Positions 42,554 through 51,118 of a stretch of DNA of 64,000 nt are shown in pieces. The stretch is taken from NCBI GenBank assembly GCA_910584375.1, contig CAJUAH010000021.1, positions 1-64,000 on the forward strand, written 5' to 3'. Every line of letters starts with the position of its first letter. Positions within the stretch are counted from its first letter, which is position 1. This stretch comes from an uncultured Acetatifactor sp. (GTDB taxonomy: Bacteria; Bacillota; Clostridia; Lachnospirales; Lachnospiraceae). Both the position numbers and the translations under genes were made by a program. Under the pieces are notes generated by a model, which was given only the letters and a program-made list of their open reading frames with translations, searched no databases and was not told where the DNA came from.

Positions 42554-43624
42554 TCACAGGATTGTTCCTCCCCCCAGCACATACTCCCCGTCATAGAACA
42601 CCGCCGCCTGCCCGGGAGCCGGGGCCCGCACCGGCTGTTCAAAGTTGCACAGCACTTTTCCGTCCTGCCGTTTCTCGATCAGGCAGGGAGCGCCCACGTG
42701 GTTATACCGTATCTTGGCTATGACCCGCTTAGGCTCCGTCAAGTCCTCCACCGCCATGAAACATACCCGGTCGCACAGTACCCGCCGGGCAAAGGTATCC
42801 TCATTCTCCCCGATGACCACCTCATTTGTCTCGGGCCTGATCTGTGTCACAAAAACCCTGTGCCCCATGGCCAGCTCCAATCCCCGGCGCTGCCCCACGG
42901 TATAGTGGGTGATCCCTCTGTGCCGCCCCAACACCTGCCCGTCCTGCGCCACAAAATTGCCGGGGGGCGGCACTTCACCCACAGCCTCCCGGTCGATGAA
43001 CGCCCCGTAATCGTCGTCCGGAATAAAACAGATCTCCTGACTGTCCGGCTTGTGCGCCACCGGCAGTCCCTGCTCCAGAGCGATCTGCCGTATCTCCTCC
43101 TTGGCATATTCCCCCACCGGCATCAGCGTATGGGCAAGCTGTTCCTGGGTCAGGCTGTACAGGGCGTAGGTCTGATCCTTTTTAGCTGTCACGGAGTTCC
43201 TGATCGCATAACGCCCGTTCTCCAGCCTGTCCACCCGGGCATAATGGCCGGTGGCGATATAGTCCGCCCCCAGCTCCAGGCTGCGCCGCAGCAGGGATTC
43301 CCATTTCACATAGCGGTTACAGGCGATACAGGGATTGGGCGTCCGCCCCCGCAGATACTCCGCCACAAAATAATCCATCACCTTTTCCCGAAATTCCCGC
43401 TTGAAATTCATCACATAGTAGGGGATGTCCAGCATCTCCGCCACCCGACGGGCGTCCTCCACCGCCGACAGGCCGCAGCACCCTCCGGCCTGCCGTTCCG
43501 CATCCTCATCCTGCCAGACCTGCATGGTGACGCCGATCACCTCATACCCCTGCTGTTGTAACAAATACGCCGCCACCGAGGAGTCCACGCCTCCCGACAT
43601 ACCCACTACCACTCTCTGTTTCAT
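42554..43624 (-). CDS. mnmA: tRNA-specific 2-thiouridylase MnmA
   Basis: The product has 356 aa. GMSGGVDSSVAAYLL is the PP-loop; NPCIACNRYVKWE contains the first catalytic Cys; SQEICFIPDDDY contains the second. It transfers sulfur from the NifS/IscS relay to uridine 34 of Lys, Glu and Gln tRNAs. It lies downstream of nifS-nifU, its expected sulfur source, but two unrelated genes intervene. A good promoter precedes it. Confidence 0.97.
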   Translation of the reverse strand: MKQRVVVGMSGGVDSSVAAYLLQQQGYEVIGVTMQVWQDEDAERQAGGCCGLSAVEDARRVAEMLDIPYYVMNFKREFREKVMDYFVAEYLRGRTPNPCIACNRYVKWESLLRRSLELGADYIATGHYARVDRLENGRYAIRNSVTAKKDQTYALYSLTQEQLAHTLMPVGEYAKEEIRQIALEQGLPVAHKPDSQEICFIPDDDYGAFIDREAVGEVPPPGNFVAQDGQVLGRHRGITHYTVGQRRGLELAMGHRVFVTQIRPETNEVVIGENEDTFARRVLCDRVCFMAVEDLTEPKRVIAKIRYNHVGAPCLIEKRQDGKVLCNFEQPVRAPAPGQAAVFYDGEYVLGGGTIL

Positions 43625-43765
43625 ACTCTCCGTCTTCCCCTGTCTCTGCCCGCCTGCACACTGCGCTGCCCGGCTCTCTTCTCCCGACGGATGACCCGCC
43701 CGGACTATCCACTAACCGCTCGGCACCATACAAAACTGCGCCGGACACCTGCGCCCGACGCAATC

Positions 43766-43794
43766 ATTGTAGCATACCCGGAGAAAAAATACAA
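43766..43794 (-). promoter_or_regulatory. Promoter of mnmA
   Basis: TTGTAT (43794-43789), 17-nt spacer, TACAAT (43771-43766) with a TGC extended -10. The -35 sits in the loop of a hairpin, CCGGAGA/TCTCCGG (43779-43802), that may act as weak terminator of the upstream gene. Confidence 0.6.
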
Positions 43795-43804
43795 ATCTCC
43801 GGAA

Positions 43805-46003
43805 TTACCTGTTCTCGTTAAAATACATCTCCGCCCGGCTCTCCATGACTTCGATCACCTCGTCCAGGCTCTTGACGCCGGAGAAATAGAAGGTGGCTTC
43901 CTCGCGTATGATAAGCATTATCTTATGCAGTACCGGATCCTCCGCGACAGATGTATTAATGGCATTCCAGATTATATCCGTATGCCGCTTGGACAGATAG
44001 GAATTACCCGTATTCCCATTTTCATCAAAACCATCACTGTAATTTCCGTTGTCATTACCTGGTTTCTGTTCCTGCGCTATCAACTGTTCCAGGCTTTCCT
44101 GTCTCGCTGGGAATCCATAACCCACTTCCGCCGATGATCTCAGGAACGTTTCTTCCAAATAGCACCAGGCCGCGTCCTTATGCCGAGATCTGCTCACAAT
44201 CCCCAATGGCTGAAATACCTCCAGACGTCCTCCTCCGCTTTCTCTCTCCGATGTAGGATATCCGATCAGCGTGACCGACTCTCCATAACGCCTCTCCCAT
44301 TGACATATTGCATCCAGACTTGAAATGGTTTCCTCACTCAGAAGTACTTCTCCTTCCTCAATCCGGCTCTCATCATTTCCTCCTACACTTCCATCAATCT
44401 GCAAACTGTTGATCCGAGTCAACAAACTACGAAATCGCTCATTGTCCAAATCTACTTTTCCATGCTCGCTGTCCACAAATCCTTCCAATCCCCTTTGAAG
44501 CGCTGTTATCAGCACCCCGACCTTCCGGGCGGACATATCCTCCTGTCTTGCGTTTGATGAAGAGAGCGCATTAGGGTATTCCTCCATAAACTCTAAAAAT
44601 TCCTCTATTGTCCAGTTAGATTTATCGCCTACTGCACTAACAGGTGCCACCAAAGTATTTATGTTAAATGTGCTGGGCAAACAATAGAGTTCTCCCTCCA
44701 CAGTCATTGCCTCCCGCACATGCGGGATGAAGTCCTCCATATTTATATTCTCACTTATTTCCACATAAGGAGTCAAATCCTCCAGCCATCCTTTCCGCCC
44801 ATAGTTCAAATAGATCTCCCTGCTCCAAATCTGTACCAGATCCGGAGCATCCTTATTGACCAATGACAATTGCAGCTGTGTCAGCCCTAGATCTTTTGGG
44901 TCATCATTGCTATAGTCGCGAACACGCACCAGATACTCCGGATGTTGCTGGTTAAAAAGTATCACCTCTTCGTTGTATGCGCCTGTGTTGATAGCCCCTA
45001 TATACAACGATTCTGTCTGTTCCAAGGCTCCCCACTCCAATGTTGCAAGCTGCGTTCCTGAACCTCTGTAATGATCCATACATAATACTTTCCAGCCATT
45101 CTCAGTCCGCATCAGATTTCTTACTTTGTATGCGCTGATCATATTTTCTGTCAGGGAAAAAAGCGGTGTCATCTCTCCGGACGACGGGTCATATTGGTAC
45201 ATCTTGTCACTATCTCTGAAATACAGACCTCTTTCGCCCATTGTCTGGACGGGGCATTTCCCGTCCACCGCCCCCTGTTCCTTCAATGTTCCATTCTCCA
45301 TATCCCAGCTATACAGTTTATACTGGCTGTCTTCAGCATCCGCCCCTGCTTTACTGGCCCGAACCAGATATGTTTCCCCTGCGTCATCACAGGCAAATAC
45401 TTCGTTTTTTCCAGGTGAATACCCCTCCCCATCGGGATATTCCAGCTGCCCAAGCAATTGCCCCTCCGATGAGAACACATATAGATAATTGCTCATCTCT
45501 ACAAAAACCATGCCATCCGGCGCCACAAACAGATTGTAAGCTCCTTCCGGCCCCGATTCTTCCTCTATTCCATACTCCCAGCATAACTGCCCCTCTATAG
45601 TATAGCACTGTAACAGGCTGCTGCGCTCCGAATAAATTACATCCCCATTTTCAGCTTTTTCATATACCATGAACAGCGCGATTAATCGTCGGTTCTCTTC
45701 GCCGCCGATTCCCAATCCCACTGCCTGTCCTTGCACTTCGCTATTAAAAATCTTTTGTTTATCCTCCGTCTCAAAGCTATACAAACTGACTGCGGCGTTT
45801 CTTGTTGTATCCGCAATCGTATAGATTCCCTCCTCCGCTATCGCGTAACGTGGCATTGTCTGAAAAACCTTGTCCGGCACGGATACGAAAGACGGCAGAT
45901 AGCCATACTCCGGCTCCTCTTCCCCGCCACAGGCAGTAAGGAGTGAAATGCACAGCAGCAATACTCCCCAATATGTTTTCCAATATTTCTTCTGAGAACG
46001 CAT
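43805..46003 (-). CDS. Lipoprotein with N-terminal propeller-like region and C-terminal solute-binding domain
   Basis: The product has 732 aa. Signal peptide and lipobox: WGVLLLCISLLTACG. Residues ~40-360 contain repeated short strands (GIYTIADTTRNAAVSLYSF, MVFVEMSNYLYVFSSEGQ, TYLVRASKAGA, GLYFRDSDKMYQYDPSSG) that look like a beta-propeller. Residues ~370-700 resemble a family 1 extracellular sugar-binding protein (DAPDLVQIWSREIYLNYG, then VEGELYCLPSTFNINTLVAP). It probably senses or binds a carbohydrate at the cell surface. No permease or ATPase genes are adjacent. The gene is visibly more AT-rich than its neighbours. The start at 46003 has AAAGGA upstream. Confidence 0.75.
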   Translation of the reverse strand: MRSQKKYWKTYWGVLLLCISLLTACGGEEEPEYGYLPSFVSVPDKVFQTMPRYAIAEEGIYTIADTTRNAAVSLYSFETEDKQKIFNSEVQGQAVGLGIGGEENRRLIALFMVYEKAENGDVIYSERSSLLQCYTIEGQLCWEYGIEEESGPEGAYNLFVAPDGMVFVEMSNYLYVFSSEGQLLGQLEYPDGEGYSPGKNEVFACDDAGETYLVRASKAGADAEDSQYKLYSWDMENGTLKEQGAVDGKCPVQTMGERGLYFRDSDKMYQYDPSSGEMTPLFSLTENMISAYKVRNLMRTENGWKVLCMDHYRGSGTQLATLEWGALEQTESLYIGAINTGAYNEEVILFNQQHPEYLVRVRDYSNDDPKDLGLTQLQLSLVNKDAPDLVQIWSREIYLNYGRKGWLEDLTPYVEISENINMEDFIPHVREAMTVEGELYCLPSTFNINTLVAPVSAVGDKSNWTIEEFLEFMEEYPNALSSSNARQEDMSARKVGVLITALQRGLEGFVDSEHGKVDLDNERFRSLLTRINSLQIDGSVGGNDESRIEEGEVLLSEETISSLDAICQWERRYGESVTLIGYPTSERESGGGRLEVFQPLGIVSRSRHKDAAWCYLEETFLRSSAEVGYGFPARQESLEQLIAQEQKPGNDNGNYSDGFDENGNTGNSYLSKRHTDIIWNAINTSVAEDPVLHKIMLIIREEATFYFSGVKSLDEVIEVMESRAEMYFNENR

Positions 46004-46053
46004 GTATTGATCCTTTCCATAAACCATCCGAAATGAATTGAGATTTATCATTG

Positions 46054-46091
46054 AAAAGTAGCCGAAACCATTATCTGTTTCGGCTACTTTT
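46054..46091. terminator. Bidirectional terminator
   Basis: AAAAGTAGCCGAAAC (46054-46068) pairs perfectly with GTTTCGGCTACTTTT (46077-46091). It ends the minus-strand zinc-ribbon gene just upstream of the solute-binding gene. Confidence 0.9.
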
Positions 46092-46113
46092 AGGCATTTA
46101 CAAAGCAAATATA

Positions 46114-46485
46114 TTAGTTAAAGCCATGACATTCCCATGAAAATTCCGATACGCTCTGAGAACTTATTCCCAAGCCGCACTGGGAACATGTTATTGTTTT
46201 CATTCCGTCACGTTGTAATTCCAAATCAATTCCCCAGGGATATTTATCACAATTCCTCTCTTTTCCTGTACGATACCAGTCGGCCCACGCTGTACTCGTA
46301 TGCCTCCCCACGCTGCTGCCACAATGGGGGCAGGCCACTGTTCTGGGAGCTACAACGGTTTCTACCACAACCGCATTATCCTCCCCCTCACAGGCACTTG
46401 CAGGAACAGCCGCAGTAAACAGTGTCACCGCCATTGCCATCCCCATCAGCACCGTAACAACTTTCTTCATACCCTTTCGTTTCAT
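46114..46485 (-). CDS. Secreted small zinc-ribbon protein
   Basis: The product has 123 aa. A signal peptide (MKKVVTVLMGMAMAVTLFTA, cleaved near ASA) is followed by a ~90-residue mature part with two CxxC motifs, CPHCGSSVG and CSQCGLGIS, forming one zinc ribbon or disulfide knot. The ATG at 46485 is preferred to the GTG at 46497 (AAAGGTGG 6 nt upstream). It has its own promoter and terminator. Function unknown. Confidence 0.65.
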   Translation of the reverse strand: MKRKGMKKVVTVLMGMAMAVTLFTAAVPASACEGEDNAVVVETVVAPRTVACPHCGSSVGRHTSTAWADWYRTGKERNCDKYPWGIDLELQRDGMKTITCSQCGLGISSQSVSEFSWECHGFN

Positions 46486-46531
46486 TTGTTTTTCCACCTT
46501 TCACAGATTCATCCCTTGCGGATGTGCTTTC

Positions 46532-46560
46532 ATTATATCACCGCGTCCAGAAAATGTAAA
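46532..46560 (-). promoter_or_regulatory. Promoter of the secreted zinc-ribbon gene
   Basis: TTTACA (46560-46555), 17-nt spacer, TATAAT (46537-46532) on the minus strand. Confidence 0.7.
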
Positions 46561-46659
46561 ATGTTTTTTGCAAATCAGCATTACTTGTCAAATCAGCTTT
46601 GTCACACTTCTTCTTATCGCCGCCTATTGTATAGTCCGCTCCACGCCCCGTCACATCCC

Positions 46660-47097
46660 CTAATATTCCTGCTCCGCAATGTCCTCCCCGACATCCGACT
46701 TAGGCTTTTCCAGCCCCTCTATCACGATTCCGTTTTTCTCCGCGTAGTCCCACAGGGCCGCATGGATGGCCTCCTCGGCCAGCAGAGAGCAGTGTACCTT
46801 CACCGGCGGCAGGCCGTCCAGCGCCTCCATCACCGCTCTGTTGGTGACCTGCATGGCCTCCTGTACCGTCTTTCCCTTGACCAGCTCCGTGGCCATGGAG
46901 CTGGTGGCCACCGCCGCCCCGCAGCCAAAGGTTTTGAATTTCACGTCCCGGATCACGCCCTTTTCGTCGATATCCAGAAAGATGCGCATGATATCCCCGC
47001 ATTTGGCGTTCCCCACAGTTCCCACGCCGCTGGCGCCCTCTATCTCCCCCACATTCCGGGGATTCTGAAAATGATCCATCACTTTTTCACTGTACAT
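46660..47097 (-). CDS. nifU: Iron-sulfur cluster scaffold NifU/IscU
   Basis: The product has 145 aa. The three scaffold Cys residues are in GNAKCGDIM, KTFGCGAAV and VKVHCSLLAEEA; the Asp after the first Cys is present. It receives sulfur from NifS and builds Fe-S clusters. It overlaps nifS by 11 nt, so the two are coupled. Confidence 0.95.
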   Translation of the reverse strand: MYSEKVMDHFQNPRNVGEIEGASGVGTVGNAKCGDIMRIFLDIDEKGVIRDVKFKTFGCGAAVATSSMATELVKGKTVQEAMQVTNRAVMEALDGLPPVKVHCSLLAEEAIHAALWDYAEKNGIVIEGLEKPKSDVGEDIAEQEY

Positions 47098-48283
47098 GCC
47101 CTTCTCCTTTCCGGGATTTCATAAAATCCTCATACAGCGGGGACATAGCCCGCAGTTTTCCCAGTATCTCCTTGAGGGCCTCCACCACCGCGTCCATCTC
47201 CTCCTCCGTATTCTCCTCCGACAGCGTCAGCCGCAGGGAACCGTGAGCCAGCTCATGGGACAGCCCCATGGCCAGCAGCACATGGGAGGGATCCAGCGCC
47301 CCGGAGGTGCAGGCCGAACCGCTGGAGGCACAGATCCCCTTCATATCCAGCATGATCAGCACGGACTCCCCCTCCACAAACTGAAAACTGAAATTCACGT
47401 TGCCCGGCAGCCGCCTGTCCCGGTCCCCGTTCAGGCGGCAATAGGGAATCTCTTCATAGATCAGGTCGATGAGATAGTCCCGCAGCCTCTTCTCTCTCTC
47501 GATCTTTTCGGGCATGATGGCCACAGCCCGCTCTATGGCCTTTCCAAAGCCCACGATACCGGGGACATTCTCCGTTCCCGCCCGGCGGGAGCGCTCCTGC
47601 GCGCCGCCGTGGATAAAGCTGCCCAGCTTTAAACCGGAGCGGATATACAGACAACCCACGCCCTTGGGACCGTTTACCTTGTGGGCGCTGGCGCTGAGCA
47701 TATCGATATGCAGCTCGTCCACCCGAATCGGGAGCTGCCCGAACGCCTGCACCGCGTCCGTGTGAAACAGAATCCCCTGTTCATGGGCGATTTGCCCAAT
47801 CTCCTTAATGGGCTGCAGCGTACCCACCTCATTGTTGGCAAACATCACCGAAATCAGTATCGTATCCGGCCGGAGGGCAGCCTCCAGCTCCTCCAGCCGC
47901 ACAATTCCGTTTTCGTCCACGCCCACGTATGTCACCTCATAGCCCTGCTTTTCCAGATATGCGCAGGTATGCAGCACGGCGTGGTGCTCGATCCGCGTGG
48001 TGACGATATGTTTTCCCCTATCCTTATAGGTCTCCGCCGCCGCTTTCAAGGCCCAGTTGTCCGCCTCGGAGCCTCCTGCGGTAAAATAAATCTCCTCCTG
48101 CCTGGCCCCCAGGGCCTCCGCCAGCGTCCGCCTGGCCTGGTTCAGCGCCTTTTTGCTGGCCGAACCCAGACCGTATATACTGCTGGCATTGCCATAGTTT
48201 TCGCTGAAAAAGGGGAGCATGGCTTCCACTACCTCCGGCGCTGTCCGAGTGGTAGCCGCATTATCCAAATAAATCATCTTCAT
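47087..48283 (-). CDS. nifS: Cysteine desulfurase NifS/IscS
   Basis: The product has 398 aa. It has YLDNAATTRTAPEVVEAM, TRIEHHAVLHTC, the PLP Lys in SASAHKVNGPKGVG, and the active Cys loop ICASSGSACTSGALDPSH. It supplies sulfur for Fe-S clusters and tRNA thiolation. The promoter and a dyad operator lie directly upstream. No IscR gene is in the window. Confidence 0.96.
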   Translation of the reverse strand: MKMIYLDNAATTRTAPEVVEAMLPFFSENYGNASSIYGLGSASKKALNQARRTLAEALGARQEEIYFTAGGSEADNWALKAAAETYKDRGKHIVTTRIEHHAVLHTCAYLEKQGYEVTYVGVDENGIVRLEELEAALRPDTILISVMFANNEVGTLQPIKEIGQIAHEQGILFHTDAVQAFGQLPIRVDELHIDMLSASAHKVNGPKGVGCLYIRSGLKLGSFIHGGAQERSRRAGTENVPGIVGFGKAIERAVAIMPEKIEREKRLRDYLIDLIYEEIPYCRLNGDRDRRLPGNVNFSFQFVEGESVLIMLDMKGICASSGSACTSGALDPSHVLLAMGLSHELAHGSLRLTLSEENTEEEMDAVVEALKEILGKLRAMSPLYEDFMKSRKGEGHVQ

Positions 48284-48351
48284 TCCTCCTAATTAAATCG
48301 CTGCGCGATGGCTCTAAAGGGCAAAATCTCTTCGGCGCACACAATTTAATT

Positions 48352-48401
48352 CCTAGTATTTTACTAAGATTTAATATACCACTCCTGTAAAGATCTGTCA
48401 A
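48352..48401 (-). promoter_or_regulatory. nifS promoter with a dyad operator at the start point
   Basis: TTGACA (48401-48396), 17-nt spacer, TATATT (48378-48373). CTTAGTA/TACTAGG (48368-48352) is a near-perfect dyad centred on the expected start point and resembles Rrf2/IscR-type sites. It would allow Fe-S-responsive repression. Confidence 0.6.
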
Positions 48402-48513
48402 CTTCCCAAATCCGCCGCCGGGCTCTCCCCGCCCACTGCCCCGAAAACTGCTACGCATAGCCAGGGCGATCCCGCAATATAAATTAAGAAAACAGGTTGA
48501 TAAGGGGAACTTC

Positions 48514-49878
48514 ATGCCATCCTCCGCCAAATCCCGTTTCCAGCCCCGCACCAGGCATCCTCTGGTCATGGGGACCGTCATATTGACCGCCACCGGGCTG
48601 ATCACCCGCGTCATCGGCTTTTTTTACCGGATCTATCTGTCCCGGCAGTTCGGGGAGGAAGGCATGGGGATCTATCAACTGCTGTCCCCCGTGCTGGCAT
48701 TGTCTTTCTCCCTTACCGCCGCGGGCTTTCAAACCGCCATCTCCAAATTCGTGGCGGCCCAGGCAGGGAGGGAAAACACCTCTAACCCCTCCCGCCGTCC
48801 CATGGTCATGGGTCTGATTCTGACGGTTCCACTGTCCCTGGCCTGCACGGCGGCGCTCTTTACGGGCAGCGACTTCATAGCGGTCAATCTGCTCCAGGAG
48901 CCGCGCACGGCTCCCATGATCCGGCTGCTGGCTCCCTCCGTCCCCCTGAGCGCCATCCACGCCTGTATCAACGGATATTTTTACGGCATAAAAAAAGCGG
49001 GCGTCCCCGCGGGCACGCAGCTGCTGGAACAGTGCTGCCGGGTGGTCTGCGTCTATCTGCTCTCCGCCTCCATACTGGCCCAGGGGCATACCCCCTCCAT
49101 CAATGTGGCGGTGCTGGGCCTGACCATAGGGGAAGGCTGTTCCATGCTGGCGGCCCTTGCGGCGGCCTGGTACCACCGCCTCCGACAGACCGCCGTTTCC
49201 ACGCCCGGACGTCCCTGCGCCTCCTTCGGTTACGACCAGCTATTGGGGATGGTGATCCCCCTGACCGCCAACCGGATCGTACTCAATCTGCTGCAAAGCG
49301 TGGAGTCCGTATCCATTCCCGCCGGACTGCGCAGTTACGGCTACGACAACGCCACGGCCCTCAGCGTGTACGGCGTGCTGACCGGCATGGCCTTCCCGAT
49401 GATCTTTTTCCCCAACGCGCTCACCGGCTCCGTCTCCGTCATGCTGCTGCCCATGATCTCCGAGAGCTACGCCCGGGGAGACGACGAGGGGATCCGACGG
49501 GCCATCCTGCGCACAGTAAAATACTGTTTCCTGCTGGGCTTTGCCTGTATGGGATTCTTCCTGCTCACCGGACGATTTCTGGGAGAGGGCCTGTACAAAA
49601 GCCCCCTTGCCGGGCATTTCATCCGCACCCTGAGCCTGATCTGCCCCTTCCTCTATCTGGACACTACCCTGTCCAGCATCCTGCAGGGACTGGGCATGGC
49701 CGGGCGTCTGTTCCTGATCAATGTGACCGCTCTGCTGGCACGGCTGGCCTTCATCCTGCTGACTATCCCCCGCCTGGGGATCCAGGGATATCTGTACGGA
49801 ATATTGGTCAGCCAACTCCTGCAATGCGCCCTCTATCTGCTCTGCCTGTGGCGACGGGGCTGGCACGGGAAAAAATAG
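48514..49878 (+). CDS. SpoVB/MurJ-like flippase (MOP superfamily)
   Basis: The product has 454 aa with about 12-14 hydrophobic helices. The N-terminus MGTVILTATGLITRVIGFFY and YLSRQFGEEGMGIYQLLSP are typical of the SpoVB branch of polysaccharide/peptidoglycan-precursor exporters. Further signature: TALSVYGVLTGMAFPMIFFP. It probably moves lipid-linked wall precursors, in sporulation if SpoVB. AAGGGGAAC precedes the ATG. It is divergent from nifS. Confidence 0.83.
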   Translation: MPSSAKSRFQPRTRHPLVMGTVILTATGLITRVIGFFYRIYLSRQFGEEGMGIYQLLSPVLALSFSLTAAGFQTAISKFVAAQAGRENTSNPSRRPMVMGLILTVPLSLACTAALFTGSDFIAVNLLQEPRTAPMIRLLAPSVPLSAIHACINGYFYGIKKAGVPAGTQLLEQCCRVVCVYLLSASILAQGHTPSINVAVLGLTIGEGCSMLAALAAAWYHRLRQTAVSTPGRPCASFGYDQLLGMVIPLTANRIVLNLLQSVESVSIPAGLRSYGYDNATALSVYGVLTGMAFPMIFFPNALTGSVSVMLLPMISESYARGDDEGIRRAILRTVKYCFLLGFACMGFFLLTGRFLGEGLYKSPLAGHFIRTLSLICPFLYLDTTLSSILQGLGMAGRLFLINVTALLARLAFILLTIPRLGIQGYLYGILVSQLLQCALYLLCLWRRGWHGKK

Positions 49879-49906
49879 GGGTGCTCGGGAAAGCGGCACA
49901 AAATAC

Positions 49907-49935
49907 TTGCCATATTTTCATACATATACTATAAT
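49907..49935 (+). promoter_or_regulatory. Promoter of the DAHP synthase gene
   Basis: TTGCCA (49907-49912), 17-nt spacer, TATAAT (49930-49935). Confidence 0.8.
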
Positions 49936-49988
49936 GGGTACTGCTTAAGAGAAATAGGCTAATATATACAGAAAGGTCTGAAAATACA

Positions 49989-51017
49989 ATGGGTTTCACT
50001 TTTATTGAAAAATTGCCCACCCCGGACGAGATCCGGGCCGAATATCCGCTCCCCCAAGCGTTGGCGCAGCGCAAAATAGAGCGCGACAGGGAGATACGGG
50101 AAGTGCTCACCGGGGAGAGCCACAAACTGCTGGTGATCATCGGCCCCTGCTCCGCGGACAACGAAGATTCCGTATGCGATTACGTGAATCGACTGGCCGC
50201 GCTGAACGATAAAGTATCCGACAAGCTGATCCTGATCCCCAGGATCTACACCAACAAACCCCGCACCACCGGGGAGGGTTACAAGGGGATCATACACCAG
50301 CCCGATCCCCAAAAACAGGAGGATTTTCTGGCCGGGCTCGTTGCCATGCGGAAAATGCATATCCGGGCCATCATGGAAACCGGGCTGACCGCCGCGGACG
50401 AAATGTTATACCCCGATAACTGGGGCTATGTATCGGATATCCTCTCCTATGTGGCTATCGGCGCCCGCTCCGTGGAAGACCAGCAGCACCGTCTCACCGT
50501 CAGCGGCTTTGACGTGCCCGCCGGGATGAAAAACCCCACCAGCGGCGATTTTTCCGTGATGCTGAACTCCGTATTCGCGGCCCAGCACCCCCACTCCTTT
50601 ATCTATCGGGGCTGGTCGGTACAGACAAACGGCAACGATCTGGCCCACACTGTGCTGCGGGGAGCCACCAGCAAACACGGCAACAGTACGCCCAACTACC
50701 ACTATGAGGACTTAAACCGCCTGATGGAGATGTACGGCAGGATGGAACTGAAGAATCCGGCCTGCATTATAGATTCCAACCACTCCAACTCCAACAAGCA
50801 GTTTGCCCAGCAGATCCGCATTGTCAAGGAAGTCATGCACAGCCGCAAGTTAAACGCCGATATTCACAAGCTGGTCAAAGGCGTCATGGTGGAGAGCTAT
50901 ATCGAAGAGGGCTGCCAGAAAGTCGGCGGCGGCGTCTACGGCAAATCCATCACCGATCCCTGCCTGGGCTGGAAGGACACGGAAAGACTGATCTTTGATC
51001 TGGCTGAATATGAATAA
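49989..51017 (+). CDS. 3-deoxy-7-phosphoheptulonate synthase (class I, AroG/AroF type)
   Basis: The product has 342 aa. It has VIIGPCSADNEDSV, IPRIYTNKPRTTGEGYKG, AIGARSVEDQQHR, GMKNPTSGDFSVML, and IDSNHSNSNKQFAQQ with VESYIEEGCQ, the set of class I DAHP synthases. It condenses PEP and erythrose 4-phosphate, the first step of aromatic amino acid synthesis. Which aromatic amino acid inhibits it cannot be told. It is monocistronic, with a strong promoter and terminator. Confidence 0.95.
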   Translation: MGFTFIEKLPTPDEIRAEYPLPQALAQRKIERDREIREVLTGESHKLLVIIGPCSADNEDSVCDYVNRLAALNDKVSDKLILIPRIYTNKPRTTGEGYKGIIHQPDPQKQEDFLAGLVAMRKMHIRAIMETGLTAADEMLYPDNWGYVSDILSYVAIGARSVEDQQHRLTVSGFDVPAGMKNPTSGDFSVMLNSVFAAQHPHSFIYRGWSVQTNGNDLAHTVLRGATSKHGNSTPNYHYEDLNRLMEMYGRMELKNPACIIDSNHSNSNKQFAQQIRIVKEVMHSRKLNADIHKLVKGVMVESYIEEGCQKVGGGVYGKSITDPCLGWKDTERLIFDLAEYE

Positions 51018-51056
51018 GCCTGACAGACATACGGCACGATAAGCCAAGGCAAATAA

Positions 51057-51108
51057 AAGAAGTTCCATGGGAACCGATCTTTGCGGCAAACATGGAACTT
51101 CTTATATT
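51057..51108. terminator. Bidirectional terminator between DAHP synthase and the recombinase
   Basis: AAGAAGTTCCATG (51057-51069) pairs with CATGGAACTTCTT (51091-51103) across a 21-nt loop; ATATTTT follows. It is placed to end both convergent genes. Confidence 0.75.
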
Positions 51109-51118
51109 TTCATGCCTG

